From assembly GCF_002294725.1 (NCBI RefSeq), contig NZ_NSFT01000002.1, positions 558,001-622,000 of the forward strand: a stretch of 64,000 bases of DNA, read 5' to 3'. The translations under genes were made by a program, and so were the position numbers. Under the pieces are notes generated by a model that did not search any database, was not told where the DNA came from, and saw only the letters and a list, made by a program, of their open reading frames with translations. Position 1 is the stretch's first letter; each line of letters begins with the position of its first letter. Positions 1 to 7,807 of this stretch are shown in pieces. Origin of the DNA: Mesorhizobium sp. WSM4313. GTDB lineage: Bacteria; Pseudomonadota; Alphaproteobacteria; Rhizobiales; Rhizobiaceae.

Positions 1-1
1 C

Positions 2-928
2 TGCGCCAACGATGTCGACAAGCCGGTCGGACGGCTGACCTACACGCAGCTTCTCAATACGCGCGGCGGCATCGAGGCCGACCTCACCGTGTCGCGGCTC
101 GGCGAGGACCGGTTCTACATCGTCACCGGCACGGGCTTCCGCACGCATGACCTGTCCTGGATCGGCGACCATATAGGCCCCGGCCTCGACGCCAGGCTGA
201 CCGACGTCACGGAGGATTTCGGCACGCTGTCGCTGATGGGGCCGCGCGCTCGCGACGTGCTGTCGGCGGTGACGAACGCCGATGTCTCAAACGCCGCCTT
301 CCCCTTCGGCCATGCGCGCGAGATCGCAATAGCCGGCCACAGCGTGAAGGCGCTGCGCGTCACCTATGTCGGGGAACTGGGCTGGGAGCTGCATGTGCCG
401 ATCGCCGCCACCGGCGAGGTTTTCGATGCGCTGATGGCGGCGGGCAATGCGCATGGCATTCGCCCGGTCGGCTACCGGGCGCTGGAATCGCTGCGACTGG
501 AGAAGGGCTATTGCGCCTGGGGTTCCGACATCACGCCGAACGATATGCCGCAGGAGGCGGGGCTCGGCTGGGCCGTGAAGCTTCGCAAGAATACCGACTT
601 CGTCGGACGCCGGGCGCTGGAGAAGGCAGCCGGCAAGCCGCCGACGAAACGCTTTGCCGGCTTCACGGTGGACGACCCGGAGATCGTGCTGGTCGGACGC
701 GAGACGATCCTGCGCAATGGCGAGCCGGTCGGCTATCTCACCAGCGGCGGCTACGGCTACACGGTGGAGAAGAACATCGGCTACGGCTATGTGCGCAATG
801 CCGACGGCGTCAGCGACGATTTTCTGGCCTCGGGCGACTATGAGCTTGTCGTGGCGATGGAGCGCACGCCGGCAAAGATCCATCTCGAGGCGATGTACGA
901 TCCGGCCGGAGCAAGGATAAAGGCCTGA
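2..928 (+). CDS. C-terminal part of a GcvT-domain FAD-dependent oxidoreductase (dimethylglycine/sarcosine dehydrogenase type), 5' truncated
   Basis: The reading frame is open from the first bases of the window and ends with TGA at 926-928, so about 308 residues of a longer protein are visible. The visible part is an aminomethyltransferase (GcvT) fold: YTQLLNTRGGIEADLTV at the left edge, then GELGWELHVP and a C-terminal barrel containing GYLTSGGYGYTVEKNIGYG. In this family the C-terminal half binds tetrahydrofolate and accepts the one-carbon unit released when an N-terminal FAD domain oxidises dimethylglycine, sarcosine or a related N-methyl compound. The FAD domain would lie left of the window, so the substrate cannot be assigned, and a free-standing GcvT cannot be excluded. 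The divergent pair that follows (methyltransferase, choline-kinase-like protein) fits a choline/betaine or one-carbon context. Confidence 0.8.
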   Translation, partial: CANDVDKPVGRLTYTQLLNTRGGIEADLTVSRLGEDRFYIVTGTGFRTHDLSWIGDHIGPGLDARLTDVTEDFGTLSLMGPRARDVLSAVTNADVSNAAFPFGHAREIAIAGHSVKALRVTYVGELGWELHVPIAATGEVFDALMAAGNAHGIRPVGYRALESLRLEKGYCAWGSDITPNDMPQEAGLGWAVKLRKNTDFVGRRALEKAAGKPPTKRFAGFTVDDPEIVLVGRETILRNGEPVGYLTSGGYGYTVEKNIGYGYVRNADGVSDDFLASGDYELVVAMERTPAKIHLEAMYDPAGARIKA

Positions 929-939
929 TCGAGGGACGG

Positions 940-1572
940 TCAGCTGACGCGCAGCACAAGCCCCCTGCTCTGCACGGTATCGGACTCGCCCGGCATCGAG
1001 GCGTAAGGCGCCGTTTCCTCGACGCGCTTCAACCTGCCCTGAGCCTCAAGTCCGGCAATGCGCTCGGCGAAGCCTGATTGCCACAGCGTGTTCTTGACGG
1101 TCAGCACGATGATCCCGCCTGGACGGCAGATGCGGATCAACTCGTCCAGCCCCTCGATCCCGACATGGCCCGAAGTGAAGACGCCCGCCGAAATAATGCC
1201 GGCATAGACGCCGTCGGCGAAGGGCAAAGCGTCGCCCATCGCCAGGCGATGCAGCGCACTGTAGACGCCCTTGGCGCCGGCCTTGTCCAGCATGCCTTGC
1301 GAGATGTCGAGCGCCTCGACCTTCGGATAGCCGGTGATGGCCAGCCATTCGCCGATCAGGCCAGTGCCGGCGCCGGCATCGAGCAAGGGTTCGGCGCCGC
1401 GCGGCAGGTGCCTGGCAAGCAGCGCCAGGCAGATCGTCGGGTGGCGATAGCCGGCGGCCGACATGTCAGCATCATAGGTCTCGGACCAGCTGTCATAGAT
1501 CGCCGCCACTTCCTCAGGCCGCTTCGCGGCGTAGGCCGCGCTTAGCGAGCCGCTGTGCTTGCCGTCCGCCAT
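940..1572 (-). CDS. SAM-dependent class I methyltransferase
   Basis: A 210-residue protein starting MADGKHSGSL. A typical SAM-binding motif I, LLDAGAGTGLIGEWL, lies at about residues 63-77, followed by ALDISQGMLDKA (acidic residue after strand 2) and later GIIVLTVKNTLW, so the Rossmann-like methyltransferase fold is clear. The N-terminal AIYDSWSETYDADM segment resembles small-molecule methyltransferases of the UbiE/Williams-Beuren type. The substrate is unknown. The frame continues further upstream, but that extension is low-complexity and runs into the divergent gene; the ATG at 1572 gives a normal family start. It is divergent from the choline-kinase-like gene, with about 100 bp between the two starts. 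Confidence 0.75.
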   Translation of the reverse strand: MADGKHSGSLSAAYAAKRPEEVAAIYDSWSETYDADMSAAGYRHPTICLALLARHLPRGAEPLLDAGAGTGLIGEWLAITGYPKVEALDISQGMLDKAGAKGVYSALHRLAMGDALPFADGVYAGIISAGVFTSGHVGIEGLDELIRICRPGGIIVLTVKNTLWQSGFAERIAGLEAQGRLKRVEETAPYASMPGESDTVQSRGLVLRVS

Positions 1573-1673
1573 TTCTGCTCCCACCGCCGATTCGTACCCG
1601 CATGGTAGCCAAGCGGTAAAAACTGTGGAACCGTTCCGCTGTAAAACATCGTGTGATGGTAAAGGGGATGACG

Positions 1674-2570
1674 ATGGAGGAGGCGCGGGCTGCGTTGGCC
1701 GCCATTCCGGCGCTGGCAGGCTATGACGGACCACTGGAGCGTTTGGGCGGCTTGACCAACATGGTCTATCGGGCCGGCGAAGCGTGTCTGCGCATTCCCG
1801 GCAAAGGCACGCAAGAATATATCAACCGCGCCAACGAGGCGGTGGCGGCGCGCGAGGCGGCCAAGGCCGGAGTCAGCCCCGAGGTGCTCTATGCCGATCC
1901 GGCGTCCGGCCTGATGGCGACGCGCTTTATCGCCGGTGCCGAGACGATGTCGCCGGAGAAATTCAAGGCGCGGTCGGGCAGCCCCGCGCGAGCGGGCTAC
2001 GCCTTCCGCAAGCTGCATGCTTCGGGCGCGGTGTTTCCCTTCCGCTTCGAATTGTTCGCGATGATCGACGACTATCTCAAGGTCTTATCGACGAAGGACG
2101 TGGCGCTGCCCGCCGGCTATCACGACGTGGTGCGCGAGGCAGGCGCGGTGCGCGCCGCGCTTGCCGCGCACGCCATCCCGCTCGCCGCCTGCCACTGCGA
2201 TCCGCTGTGCGAAAATTTCCTCGATACGGGCGAGCGGATGTGGATCGTCGACTGGGAATATTCCGGCATGAACGATCCGCTGTGGGACCTCGGCGACCTT
2301 TCGGTCGAGGGCAGGTTCGATGCGGACCAGGATGAGGAACTGATGCGCGCCTATTTCGGCGGCGAGGCGAGGCCGGCGGCGCGCGGACGTATCGTCATCT
2401 ACAAGGCGATGTGCGACCTTTTATGGACGCTCTGGGGATTGATCCAGCTCGCCAACGACAATCCGGCCGACGATTTCCGCGCCTATGCCGACGGTCGCTT
2501 TGTCCGCTGCAAGGCGCTGATGGAGACCGCGGAATTTTCGCGGCATCTGGCGTCTGTTCGCCTGGGCTAG
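1674..2570 (+). CDS. Choline/ethanolamine kinase-like phosphotransferase (LicA/ChoK fold)
   Basis: A 298-residue protein of the protein-kinase-like choline kinase family. The catalytic loop HCDPLCEN (His174, Asp176, Asn181) matches the HxDxxxxN Brenner motif, and IVDWEYSGMNDPLWDLGD supplies the metal-binding Asp193 and the typical choline-kinase continuation. LGGLTNMVYRA near residue 24 is the nucleotide-binding strand-loop. Expected reaction: ATP-dependent phosphorylation of choline, ethanolamine or a related amino alcohol in the cytoplasm. Several starts are possible (GTG 1653, ATG 1656, 1668, 1674); ATG 1674 is preferred because AAGGGG at 1661-1666 then sits at normal spacing. Aminoglycoside-type phosphotransferases share the fold, but the WEYSG context favours choline kinase. 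Confidence 0.75.
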   Translation: MEEARAALAAIPALAGYDGPLERLGGLTNMVYRAGEACLRIPGKGTQEYINRANEAVAAREAAKAGVSPEVLYADPASGLMATRFIAGAETMSPEKFKARSGSPARAGYAFRKLHASGAVFPFRFELFAMIDDYLKVLSTKDVALPAGYHDVVREAGAVRAALAAHAIPLAACHCDPLCENFLDTGERMWIVDWEYSGMNDPLWDLGDLSVEGRFDADQDEELMRAYFGGEARPAARGRIVIYKAMCDLLWTLWGLIQLANDNPADDFRAYADGRFVRCKALMETAEFSRHLASVRLG

Positions 2571-2573
2571 ACC

Positions 2574-2671
2574 GTGATGGCGTTTCGTTGAATCGCCATC
2601 ACGATCTAACTCTTTGTGGGAGCATGATCCTTCTCCGAAAACCGGTTCCCACTTTTCGGGATCATGCTCTA
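2574..2671. repeat. Intergenic palindromic repeat pair behind the choline-kinase-like gene
   Basis: Two separate hairpin-forming units. The first has the perfect 9-bp arms GTGATGGCG (2574-2582) and CGCCATCAC (2594-2602). The second (2620-2671) begins GAGCATGATCC and ends GGATCATGCTC-like, with the core CCGAAAACCGG...ACTTTTCGG. Related units recur at 22139-22190, 36567-36616, 47341-47385, 57757-57803 and 59331-59401. They resemble rhizobial intergenic mosaic palindromes (inferred, not searched). Confidence 0.7.
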
Positions 2672-2687
2672 GACCCGTCGCGACGCT

Positions 2688-3161
2688 CTACCTGAAAACC
2701 CTCTGGATCTCGTTCAACGACCCTGTTTCGTCGGACTTTCTGCAATACCAGATGATGAGCGCGATGGTGCCGATGGGGAACAATCCCGCGAGCAGCTGGT
2801 GCCAGCCGCTTCTGTTGATGTCATGCAGCCTGCGCGCGGTCATGGCGAGTGTCGGCAAAAGGATGGCAAGATTCCAGATCGATGAGATAAATTCATTTCC
2901 GACAACGGCATCAACAACGATCATGATCACGCCGACAATAACAATGAACAGATAGGCGTACCAGAACTCCGAGCGACTGGCCCTGCCGGAAAAATTCACA
3001 TAATTTCGGAAGAAACTTGCTATCGCTTCACCAAAATTCATCGAAGGCGGCGTGTCCCCGAAACGATTGACGCCGGCTGGCGGCGCCCTCAAGACAAACA
3101 ACAACGGCACGCCGATAATGATCAGCACTATAAGCCAATGCCATATAGAGAAACTGCCCAT
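2688..3161 (-). CDS. DUF805 family inner-membrane protein
   Basis: A 157-residue protein with an N-terminal membrane segment (IWHWLIVLIIIGVPLLFV), then the DUF805 signature: FFRNYVNFSGRASRSEFWYA (residues 51-70), two or three further hydrophobic segments, and the hallmark RRLHDINRSGWHQLL (110-124). Function is unknown for this family; YhaH-type proteins are small polytopic inner-membrane proteins. ATG at 3161 is preceded on the coding strand by GGGGGG as ribosome-binding site. The same frame is open far upstream, but only by read-through of non-coding sequence. It stands alone between repeats and a convergent neighbour. Confidence 0.85.
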   Translation of the reverse strand: MGSFSIWHWLIVLIIIGVPLLFVLRAPPAGVNRFGDTPPSMNFGEAIASFFRNYVNFSGRASRSEFWYAYLFIVIVGVIMIVVDAVVGNEFISSIWNLAILLPTLAMTARRLHDINRSGWHQLLAGLFPIGTIALIIWYCRKSDETGSLNEIQRVFR

Positions 3162-3283
3162 GATTACCCCCCGCAATAGCGCAATTTTCCGGGCCATGGA
3201 TATCCTGCCGGTCCCGCCGGAATCAATTACAGATTGCACCCGGCAGGCGATTTGCACCGGAAATATTTTTCGAGCGAAGGCCA

Positions 3284-3380
3284 GAGCAATTTCAGGAAAA
3301 GTATGAAGCGGTTTTCCGTCTGAAATTACGTCAGAACAAGGAGATGGGCATTTCACCGTTTCCGTAAAACGTGAAATGCC
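3284..3380. repeat. Two-module intergenic palindromic repeat
   Basis: Module 1 (3284-3330) runs from GAGCAATTTCAGGAAAAG to TTTTCCGTCTGAAATTACG, an imperfect palindrome. Module 2 has perfect 10-bp arms GGCATTTCAC (3347-3356) and GTGAAATGCC (3371-3380). Module 1 is related to units at 25659-25708 and 57898-57975. The two modules lie side by side in the gap between two minus-strand genes. Confidence 0.7.
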
Positions 3381-3400
3381 TTGGGCGAGGTCGCCCGGGT

Positions 3401-4321
3401 CTAATTCACGCCCTTCGGCACGTTCTCGGGCGGCACCTCGATCTCCACCACCTTCTGACGATGGAAGATGAACAGGCCGGCAAGCACGACGATCGCTGCG
3501 CCGATCAATATGCGCGGCCCCGGGACATCGCCGAAGAACATGAGGCCGAAGACCACAGCCCACAGGAGCAGCGTGTAATGCAGCGGCGCCAGCGTCGAGG
3601 CCGGCGCCAGCTTCAGCGCCCTCGTAATCATCAGATGCGCGGCGCAGGAGACGACGCCGAGCAACAGCATGGCGCCGAAATCGAGCGCCGATGGCGTGCG
3701 CCAGGTGCCGATGGTAAGCACGCCGCCGACGATCAGCGTGCCGATCGTCTGCCAGGTGACCAAGGTCGTGTCGCTGGTGCCGCGCAGGAGGCGGCCGAGG
3801 ATGATGGCGAAGCCGAAGGCGATGCTGCCCACCAGCGCGAAGCCGGATGACATGGAGAAAGCCGCCGAGGACGGCTTGAGGATGATCAGCACGCCGCAGA
3901 AGCCGACCAGGATCGCCAGCCAGCGCCGCCAGCCGACCTTTTCGCCGAGCAGCAAGTGCGACAGCGCCGCGACATAGATCGGCCCGGCCATATAGAAGCT
4001 CATCACGTCGGCGAGCGGCAGGTAGACGACCGCGGCGTAGAAAAGCCCGGTATCGGCGGTGGTGGCCACGACACGCAGTAACTGCAAAAGCGGCCGGTCC
4101 AGGTGAAACAGCCTGGCCGTGCCCTGGTTGGCGATCATCGGGCCCAGCACGATGAAGGCGCCGATCGAGCGGATCAGCACCACCTGTCCGACCGAGAAGG
4201 AGGCGACCAGCCATTTGCCCATCGCGTCGTTCAGCGCGAACATGAAGTCGCCGGCCAGCATCAACAGGATGCCGGCGAGCAACACGTTCCTGATCGTGAA
4301 ATTTCGGGCGAGCAAGGCCAT
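3401..4321 (-). CDS. DMT-superfamily (EamA) transporter
   Basis: A 306-residue polytopic protein with ten predicted hydrophobic segments in two EamA repeats, e.g. VLLAGILLMLAGDFMFALND at the N-terminus and LLGVVSCAAHLMITRALKLA in the second half. Proteins of this type export metabolites or amino acids, and the substrate cannot be read from sequence. The start at ATG 4321 is chosen over the ATG 18 bp upstream because AGGGAG lies at good spacing in front of it. Two more EamA transporters occur in the window (24714-25616, 61917-62807); they are clearly different sequences. Confidence 0.85.
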   Translation of the reverse strand: MALLARNFTIRNVLLAGILLMLAGDFMFALNDAMGKWLVASFSVGQVVLIRSIGAFIVLGPMIANQGTARLFHLDRPLLQLLRVVATTADTGLFYAAVVYLPLADVMSFYMAGPIYVAALSHLLLGEKVGWRRWLAILVGFCGVLIILKPSSAAFSMSSGFALVGSIAFGFAIILGRLLRGTSDTTLVTWQTIGTLIVGGVLTIGTWRTPSALDFGAMLLLGVVSCAAHLMITRALKLAPASTLAPLHYTLLLWAVVFGLMFFGDVPGPRILIGAAIVVLAGLFIFHRQKVVEIEVPPENVPKGVN

Positions 4322-4402
4322 GCCGCTCCCTAGTCGCAAGCGGCCGGCTTGACGAGGGAAATCCGGAGCATCGGTAAGACCAGCGGCGGAAATCGGCTGG
4401 TT

Positions 4403-5683
4403 CTAGCCTGCCTTATGCCGCCGGTTGACCTGCGCCGGCCGGCCCGTGATCGACAGTCTGGTCTCCTGCTTCGTCCGCTCAGCCACCACCTTGCCCCTGG
4501 CGATGACGCAGAGGCGTTCGGGGCGCAGGCGAACGGCCTCGATCGCATTGCCGGCATCGAGCACAACGAGGCTCGCCCGCTTGCCGACGGCAAGGCCCAG
4601 ATGATCGAGCCCCATGATGGCGGCGTTGACATTGGTCACCATGTCGAAGCAGCGCGCCATGTCGGCCGGGCTCGACATCTGGGCGACATGCAGGCCCATG
4701 AAGGCGACGTCGAGCATGTCGGCGGTGCCCAGCGAATACCAGGGATCGAGCACGCAATCCTGGCCCCAGCCGACGCGGATGCCGAGCGCCTGCATCTCCT
4801 TGACCCGGGTCAGGCCGCGCCGCTTCGGGAAGGTGTCGTGGCGCCCCTGCAGCATGATGTTGATCAGCGGATTGGGGATTGCCGATACACCGGCCTCGGC
4901 GATGAGCGGCAAAAGCTTCGAGACGTAATAATTGTCCATCGAATGCATCGATGTGAGGTGCGAGCCGGCCACCCTGCCCTGCAACCCAAGGCGCTGCGTT
5001 TCATAGGCCAGCTGCTCGATATGGCGCGACAGCGGATCGTCGGTCTCGTCGCAATGCATGTCGACCATCAGGCCGCGTTTGGCCGCGATCTCGCAAAGCT
5101 CCGTCACCGAGCGGGCGCCCTCGGCCATGGTGCGCTCGAAATGCGGGATGCCGCCGACGATGTCGACGCCCATGTCGAGCGCGCGGATGGTGTTTTCACG
5201 AGCATTCGGCGAGCGGTAGAGGCCGTCCTGCGGAAACGCGACCAGTTGCAGGTCGATATAGGGCGCGACGGTTTTCTTGACATCGAGCAGGGCTTCGACC
5301 GCGAGCAGCCGGTCGTCGCAGACATCGACATGGCTGCGGATCGCGAGCAGGCCCATCGACACGGCCCAGTCGCAATAGGCGAGCGCGCGCTCGCGCACGG
5401 CCTCAGGCGTCAAAAGCGGCTTCAGCTCGCCCCAGAGCGCGATGCCCTCGAGCAGCGTGCCCGACGCGTTGATGCGCGGAATGCCGTAGGAGAGCGTGGC
5501 GTCCATATGGAAATGCGGATCAACGAAAGGCGGCGAGACGAGATTGCCGCTCGCGTCGATTTCGGCCGGCGCCGAACCCTCGAGCTTTGGTTCGATCGCG
5601 ACGATGGTCTCGCCGGCAATGCCGATATCGGCAATCCTGCCATCCGGCAGTGTGCCGCCGCGCACGATCAAGTCGAAATCCAT
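4403..5683 (-). CDS. codA: Cytosine deaminase-like amidohydrolase with altered substrate residue
   Basis: A 426-residue amidohydrolase closely resembling E. coli CodA. Visible metal and catalytic elements: HFH (His57, His59), the FPQDG glutamine (Gln152), HCDETDD (His210, Glu213), SHLTSMHS (His242) and GQDCVLDPWYSLGT (Asp309). Expected reaction: hydrolytic deamination of cytosine or a close analogue in pyrimidine salvage. The residue after catalytic Asp309, which is Asp314 in E. coli CodA, is Cys310 here. This position contacts the pyrimidine near C5, and changes there are known to broaden CodA to 5-substituted cytosines, so 5-methylcytosine or another analogue may be the true substrate. The gene is divergent from the ABC exporter at 5859. 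Confidence 0.85.
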   Translation of the reverse strand: MDFDLIVRGGTLPDGRIADIGIAGETIVAIEPKLEGSAPAEIDASGNLVSPPFVDPHFHMDATLSYGIPRINASGTLLEGIALWGELKPLLTPEAVRERALAYCDWAVSMGLLAIRSHVDVCDDRLLAVEALLDVKKTVAPYIDLQLVAFPQDGLYRSPNARENTIRALDMGVDIVGGIPHFERTMAEGARSVTELCEIAAKRGLMVDMHCDETDDPLSRHIEQLAYETQRLGLQGRVAGSHLTSMHSMDNYYVSKLLPLIAEAGVSAIPNPLINIMLQGRHDTFPKRRGLTRVKEMQALGIRVGWGQDCVLDPWYSLGTADMLDVAFMGLHVAQMSSPADMARCFDMVTNVNAAIMGLDHLGLAVGKRASLVVLDAGNAIEAVRLRPERLCVIARGKVVAERTKQETRLSITGRPAQVNRRHKAG

Positions 5684-5858
5684 TTGTCGTCACCCTTTTC
5701 CAGGAATCGGCAACCATCGTGACCGAAAAGACAGCCTGCCGCAGCCTTTTCTTTCCCCCGATGGCGAAAGGTTCCATCCGGCGTCAACTCGCTCTATAAG
5801 CCGCCACGCGCCCTTGTGGCGAATCCGAATTTCTCGCAGCCAGCCATAGGATCGGCCG

Positions 5859-7613
5859 TTGTTTCGCTTCTTCCGCTCGACGGAAAACCAACGCCTCATC
5901 GCGAGGCTGGTAAGAGAATCCTTCCATGACCATAAGTTCGGCTATGGCGCGGCCATATTGTCGATGCTGGTGGTCGCCCTCATGACGGGGGCAAGCGCCT
6001 GGATCCTGCGCGAAATCACCAACGAGTTCGTGGTCTATAAGCGGATAGACCGCGTCAACCTGATTGCCGGGGGTGTGGCGGCGATCTTTGTTCTCAAGGG
6101 CATCGCGACTTTCGTCCAGACCTATTTCATGAGCCGCGTCGGCAATGCCATCATTGCCGACCGGCAGCGCAAGATCTACGACCGTATCCTGGCGCAAGGC
6201 ATCGAATTCTACCATTCGACCTCGTCTTCCGACCTGATCACCCGCATGACCAACAACGCGCAGGCGGCGCGCAGCGTGCTCGACCTCGTCGTCACGTCCT
6301 ATGTGCGCGACCTGGTGACGTTGGTTGTGCTGGTGATGGTCATGGTCTGGCAACAGCCGGCGCTGTCGCTGATCTGCTTCGTCGTCGGACCGGTGGCGAT
6401 CTATGGCGTCAACCGCATCCTGAGACGCGTCCGCAAGATCGCGGCGATGGAATTCATCTCGCTCGGCCAGATCGTGCATGTGATGCAGGAAACGGCGATC
6501 GGCGTGCGGGTCGTCAAATCCTTCAATCTCGAAGCCGCTATGCGCAAGCGCATGCACAAGGCGGTGTCGGACGTCGAAACCCGTGCCAACAACATCGCCA
6601 CGCTGGAAGCCGCCACCAGCCCGGTGATGGAAACGCTGGCCGGGCTGGCGATTGCCGGCGCCGTGCTGGTCAGCGGCCTGCTGGTGCTGCAGGGCGGCCA
6701 GATGCCGGGCAACATCATGGCCTTCATCGCCGCGCTGCTGCTGGCCTATGAGCCGGCAAAGCGCCTGGCCCGCGTCCGCATCTCGCTGGAGACGGGCATC
6801 GTCGGCGTGCGCATGATGTTCCAGCTCGCCGACCGGCCGCTGACGCTGGCCGAGAAACCCGGCGCCACGCCGCTGCAACCCGGTCCGGGCGAAATCCGCT
6901 TCGACAATGTCAGCTTCGCCTATCCGGAAAGCCCTCCGGTGTTCGAAGGATTCAACCTGACGCTTGACGCCGGCAAGATGACGGCGCTGGTCGGACCGTC
7001 GGGCAGCGGCAAGTCGACGATCTTGAACCTGATCATGCGCATGTATGATCCGCAGACCGGCAAGGTGATGTTCGACGGCCAGGATATCTCGTTCGCGACG
7101 CTCGATTCGCTCAGAAGCAAGATCGCCTATGTCAGCCAGGACACGTTCCTGTTTGCCGGCACGGTCATGCACAACATCCGCCTCGGCCGCCAGGACGCGA
7201 CCGACCAAGAGGTAATCGCCGCCGCCAAGGCCGCCAACGCGCATGACTTCATCAGCGCCATGACCAAGGGTTACGACACGGAGGTTGGCGAGAACGGCTC
7301 GCTATTGTCCGGAGGCCAGCGCCAGCGCATTTCGATCGCGCGCGCCATGCTGCGCAACGCCGAGATCCTGCTGCTCGACGAGGCGACCAGCGCGCTCGAT
7401 GCCGAATCGGAAGCGCTGTTCCGCGACGCGCTGCAGCAGCTTACCGTCGGGCGCACGACGATCGTGATCGCGCACCGGCTGTCGACCGTGCACCAGGCCG
7501 ATACGATCGTGGTGCTGGAAAAGGGCAAGGTGGTGGAAAGCGGCCCGCACAAGACGCTGCTCAAGCAGGGCGGGCTCTACCAGAAGCTTTATGAATATCA
7601 GCTGATGCCGTGA
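5859..7613 (+). CDS. MsbA-like ABC exporter (fused permease-ATPase half transporter)
   Basis: A 584-residue type IV ABC exporter. An N-terminal membrane domain of six helices (about residues 30-310) is followed by the ATPase: Walker A GPSGSGKS (379-386), signature LSGGQ (483-487), Walker B ILLLDE (503-508) and switch His539 in VIAHRLS. Such half transporters work as homodimers in the inner membrane; the closest class exports lipid A or other lipids. The start is TTG at 5859, with an AGGA-like site upstream; the next ATG would remove part of the first helix. There is no partner gene, as it stands alone between codA and a convergent ilvD. A lipid or multidrug substrate is equally possible. Confidence 0.85.
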   Translation: MFRFFRSTENQRLIARLVRESFHDHKFGYGAAILSMLVVALMTGASAWILREITNEFVVYKRIDRVNLIAGGVAAIFVLKGIATFVQTYFMSRVGNAIIADRQRKIYDRILAQGIEFYHSTSSSDLITRMTNNAQAARSVLDLVVTSYVRDLVTLVVLVMVMVWQQPALSLICFVVGPVAIYGVNRILRRVRKIAAMEFISLGQIVHVMQETAIGVRVVKSFNLEAAMRKRMHKAVSDVETRANNIATLEAATSPVMETLAGLAIAGAVLVSGLLVLQGGQMPGNIMAFIAALLLAYEPAKRLARVRISLETGIVGVRMMFQLADRPLTLAEKPGATPLQPGPGEIRFDNVSFAYPESPPVFEGFNLTLDAGKMTALVGPSGSGKSTILNLIMRMYDPQTGKVMFDGQDISFATLDSLRSKIAYVSQDTFLFAGTVMHNIRLGRQDATDQEVIAAAKAANAHDFISAMTKGYDTEVGENGSLLSGGQRQRISIARAMLRNAEILLLDEATSALDAESEALFRDALQQLTVGRTTIVIAHRLSTVHQADTIVVLEKGKVVESGPHKTLLKQGGLYQKLYEYQLMP

Positions 7614-7620
7614 CGCAGCG

Positions 7621-7800
7621 CCTCTCCTTCTCCCCTTGCGGGAGAAGGTGTCGCCGAAGGCGACGGATGAGGGGTGTTCCCGGCCTGGTGGCGCCGTTCA
7701 TCCAGTCGGAATTTGCGAGCGTCTCGCTCCGCTGGAGCACCCCTCATCCGTCTCGGCGCTGCGCGCCGATCCACCTTCTCCCACAAGGGGAGAAGGGGAA
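7621..7800. repeat. Large imperfect inverted repeat between convergent genes
   Basis: About 180 bp with left arm CTTCTCCCCTTGCGGGAGAAG...GATGAGGGGTG and right arm CACCCCTCATCCG...ACAAGGGGAGAAG. The arms are themselves built from shorter hairpins (GTCGCCGAAGGCGAC; CGGCGCTGCGCGCCG). It fills the gap between the ABC exporter and the convergent ilvD. A shorter relative lies at 10394-10452, also between convergent genes. Confidence 0.8.
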
Positions 7801-7807
7801 GCGCTCC

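Noticed and set aside
1623..1640. GGAACCGTTCC palindrome before the choline-kinase-like gene as an EcfG-type promoter
   Set aside because: GGAAC is present, but no CGTT follows at the 16-17 bp distance needed for an EcfG promoter.
3162..4214. N-terminal extension of the DUF805 frame by about 350 codons
   Set aside because: It crosses a palindromic repeat and runs antiphase through the DMT gene; the DUF805 protein is complete from 3161.
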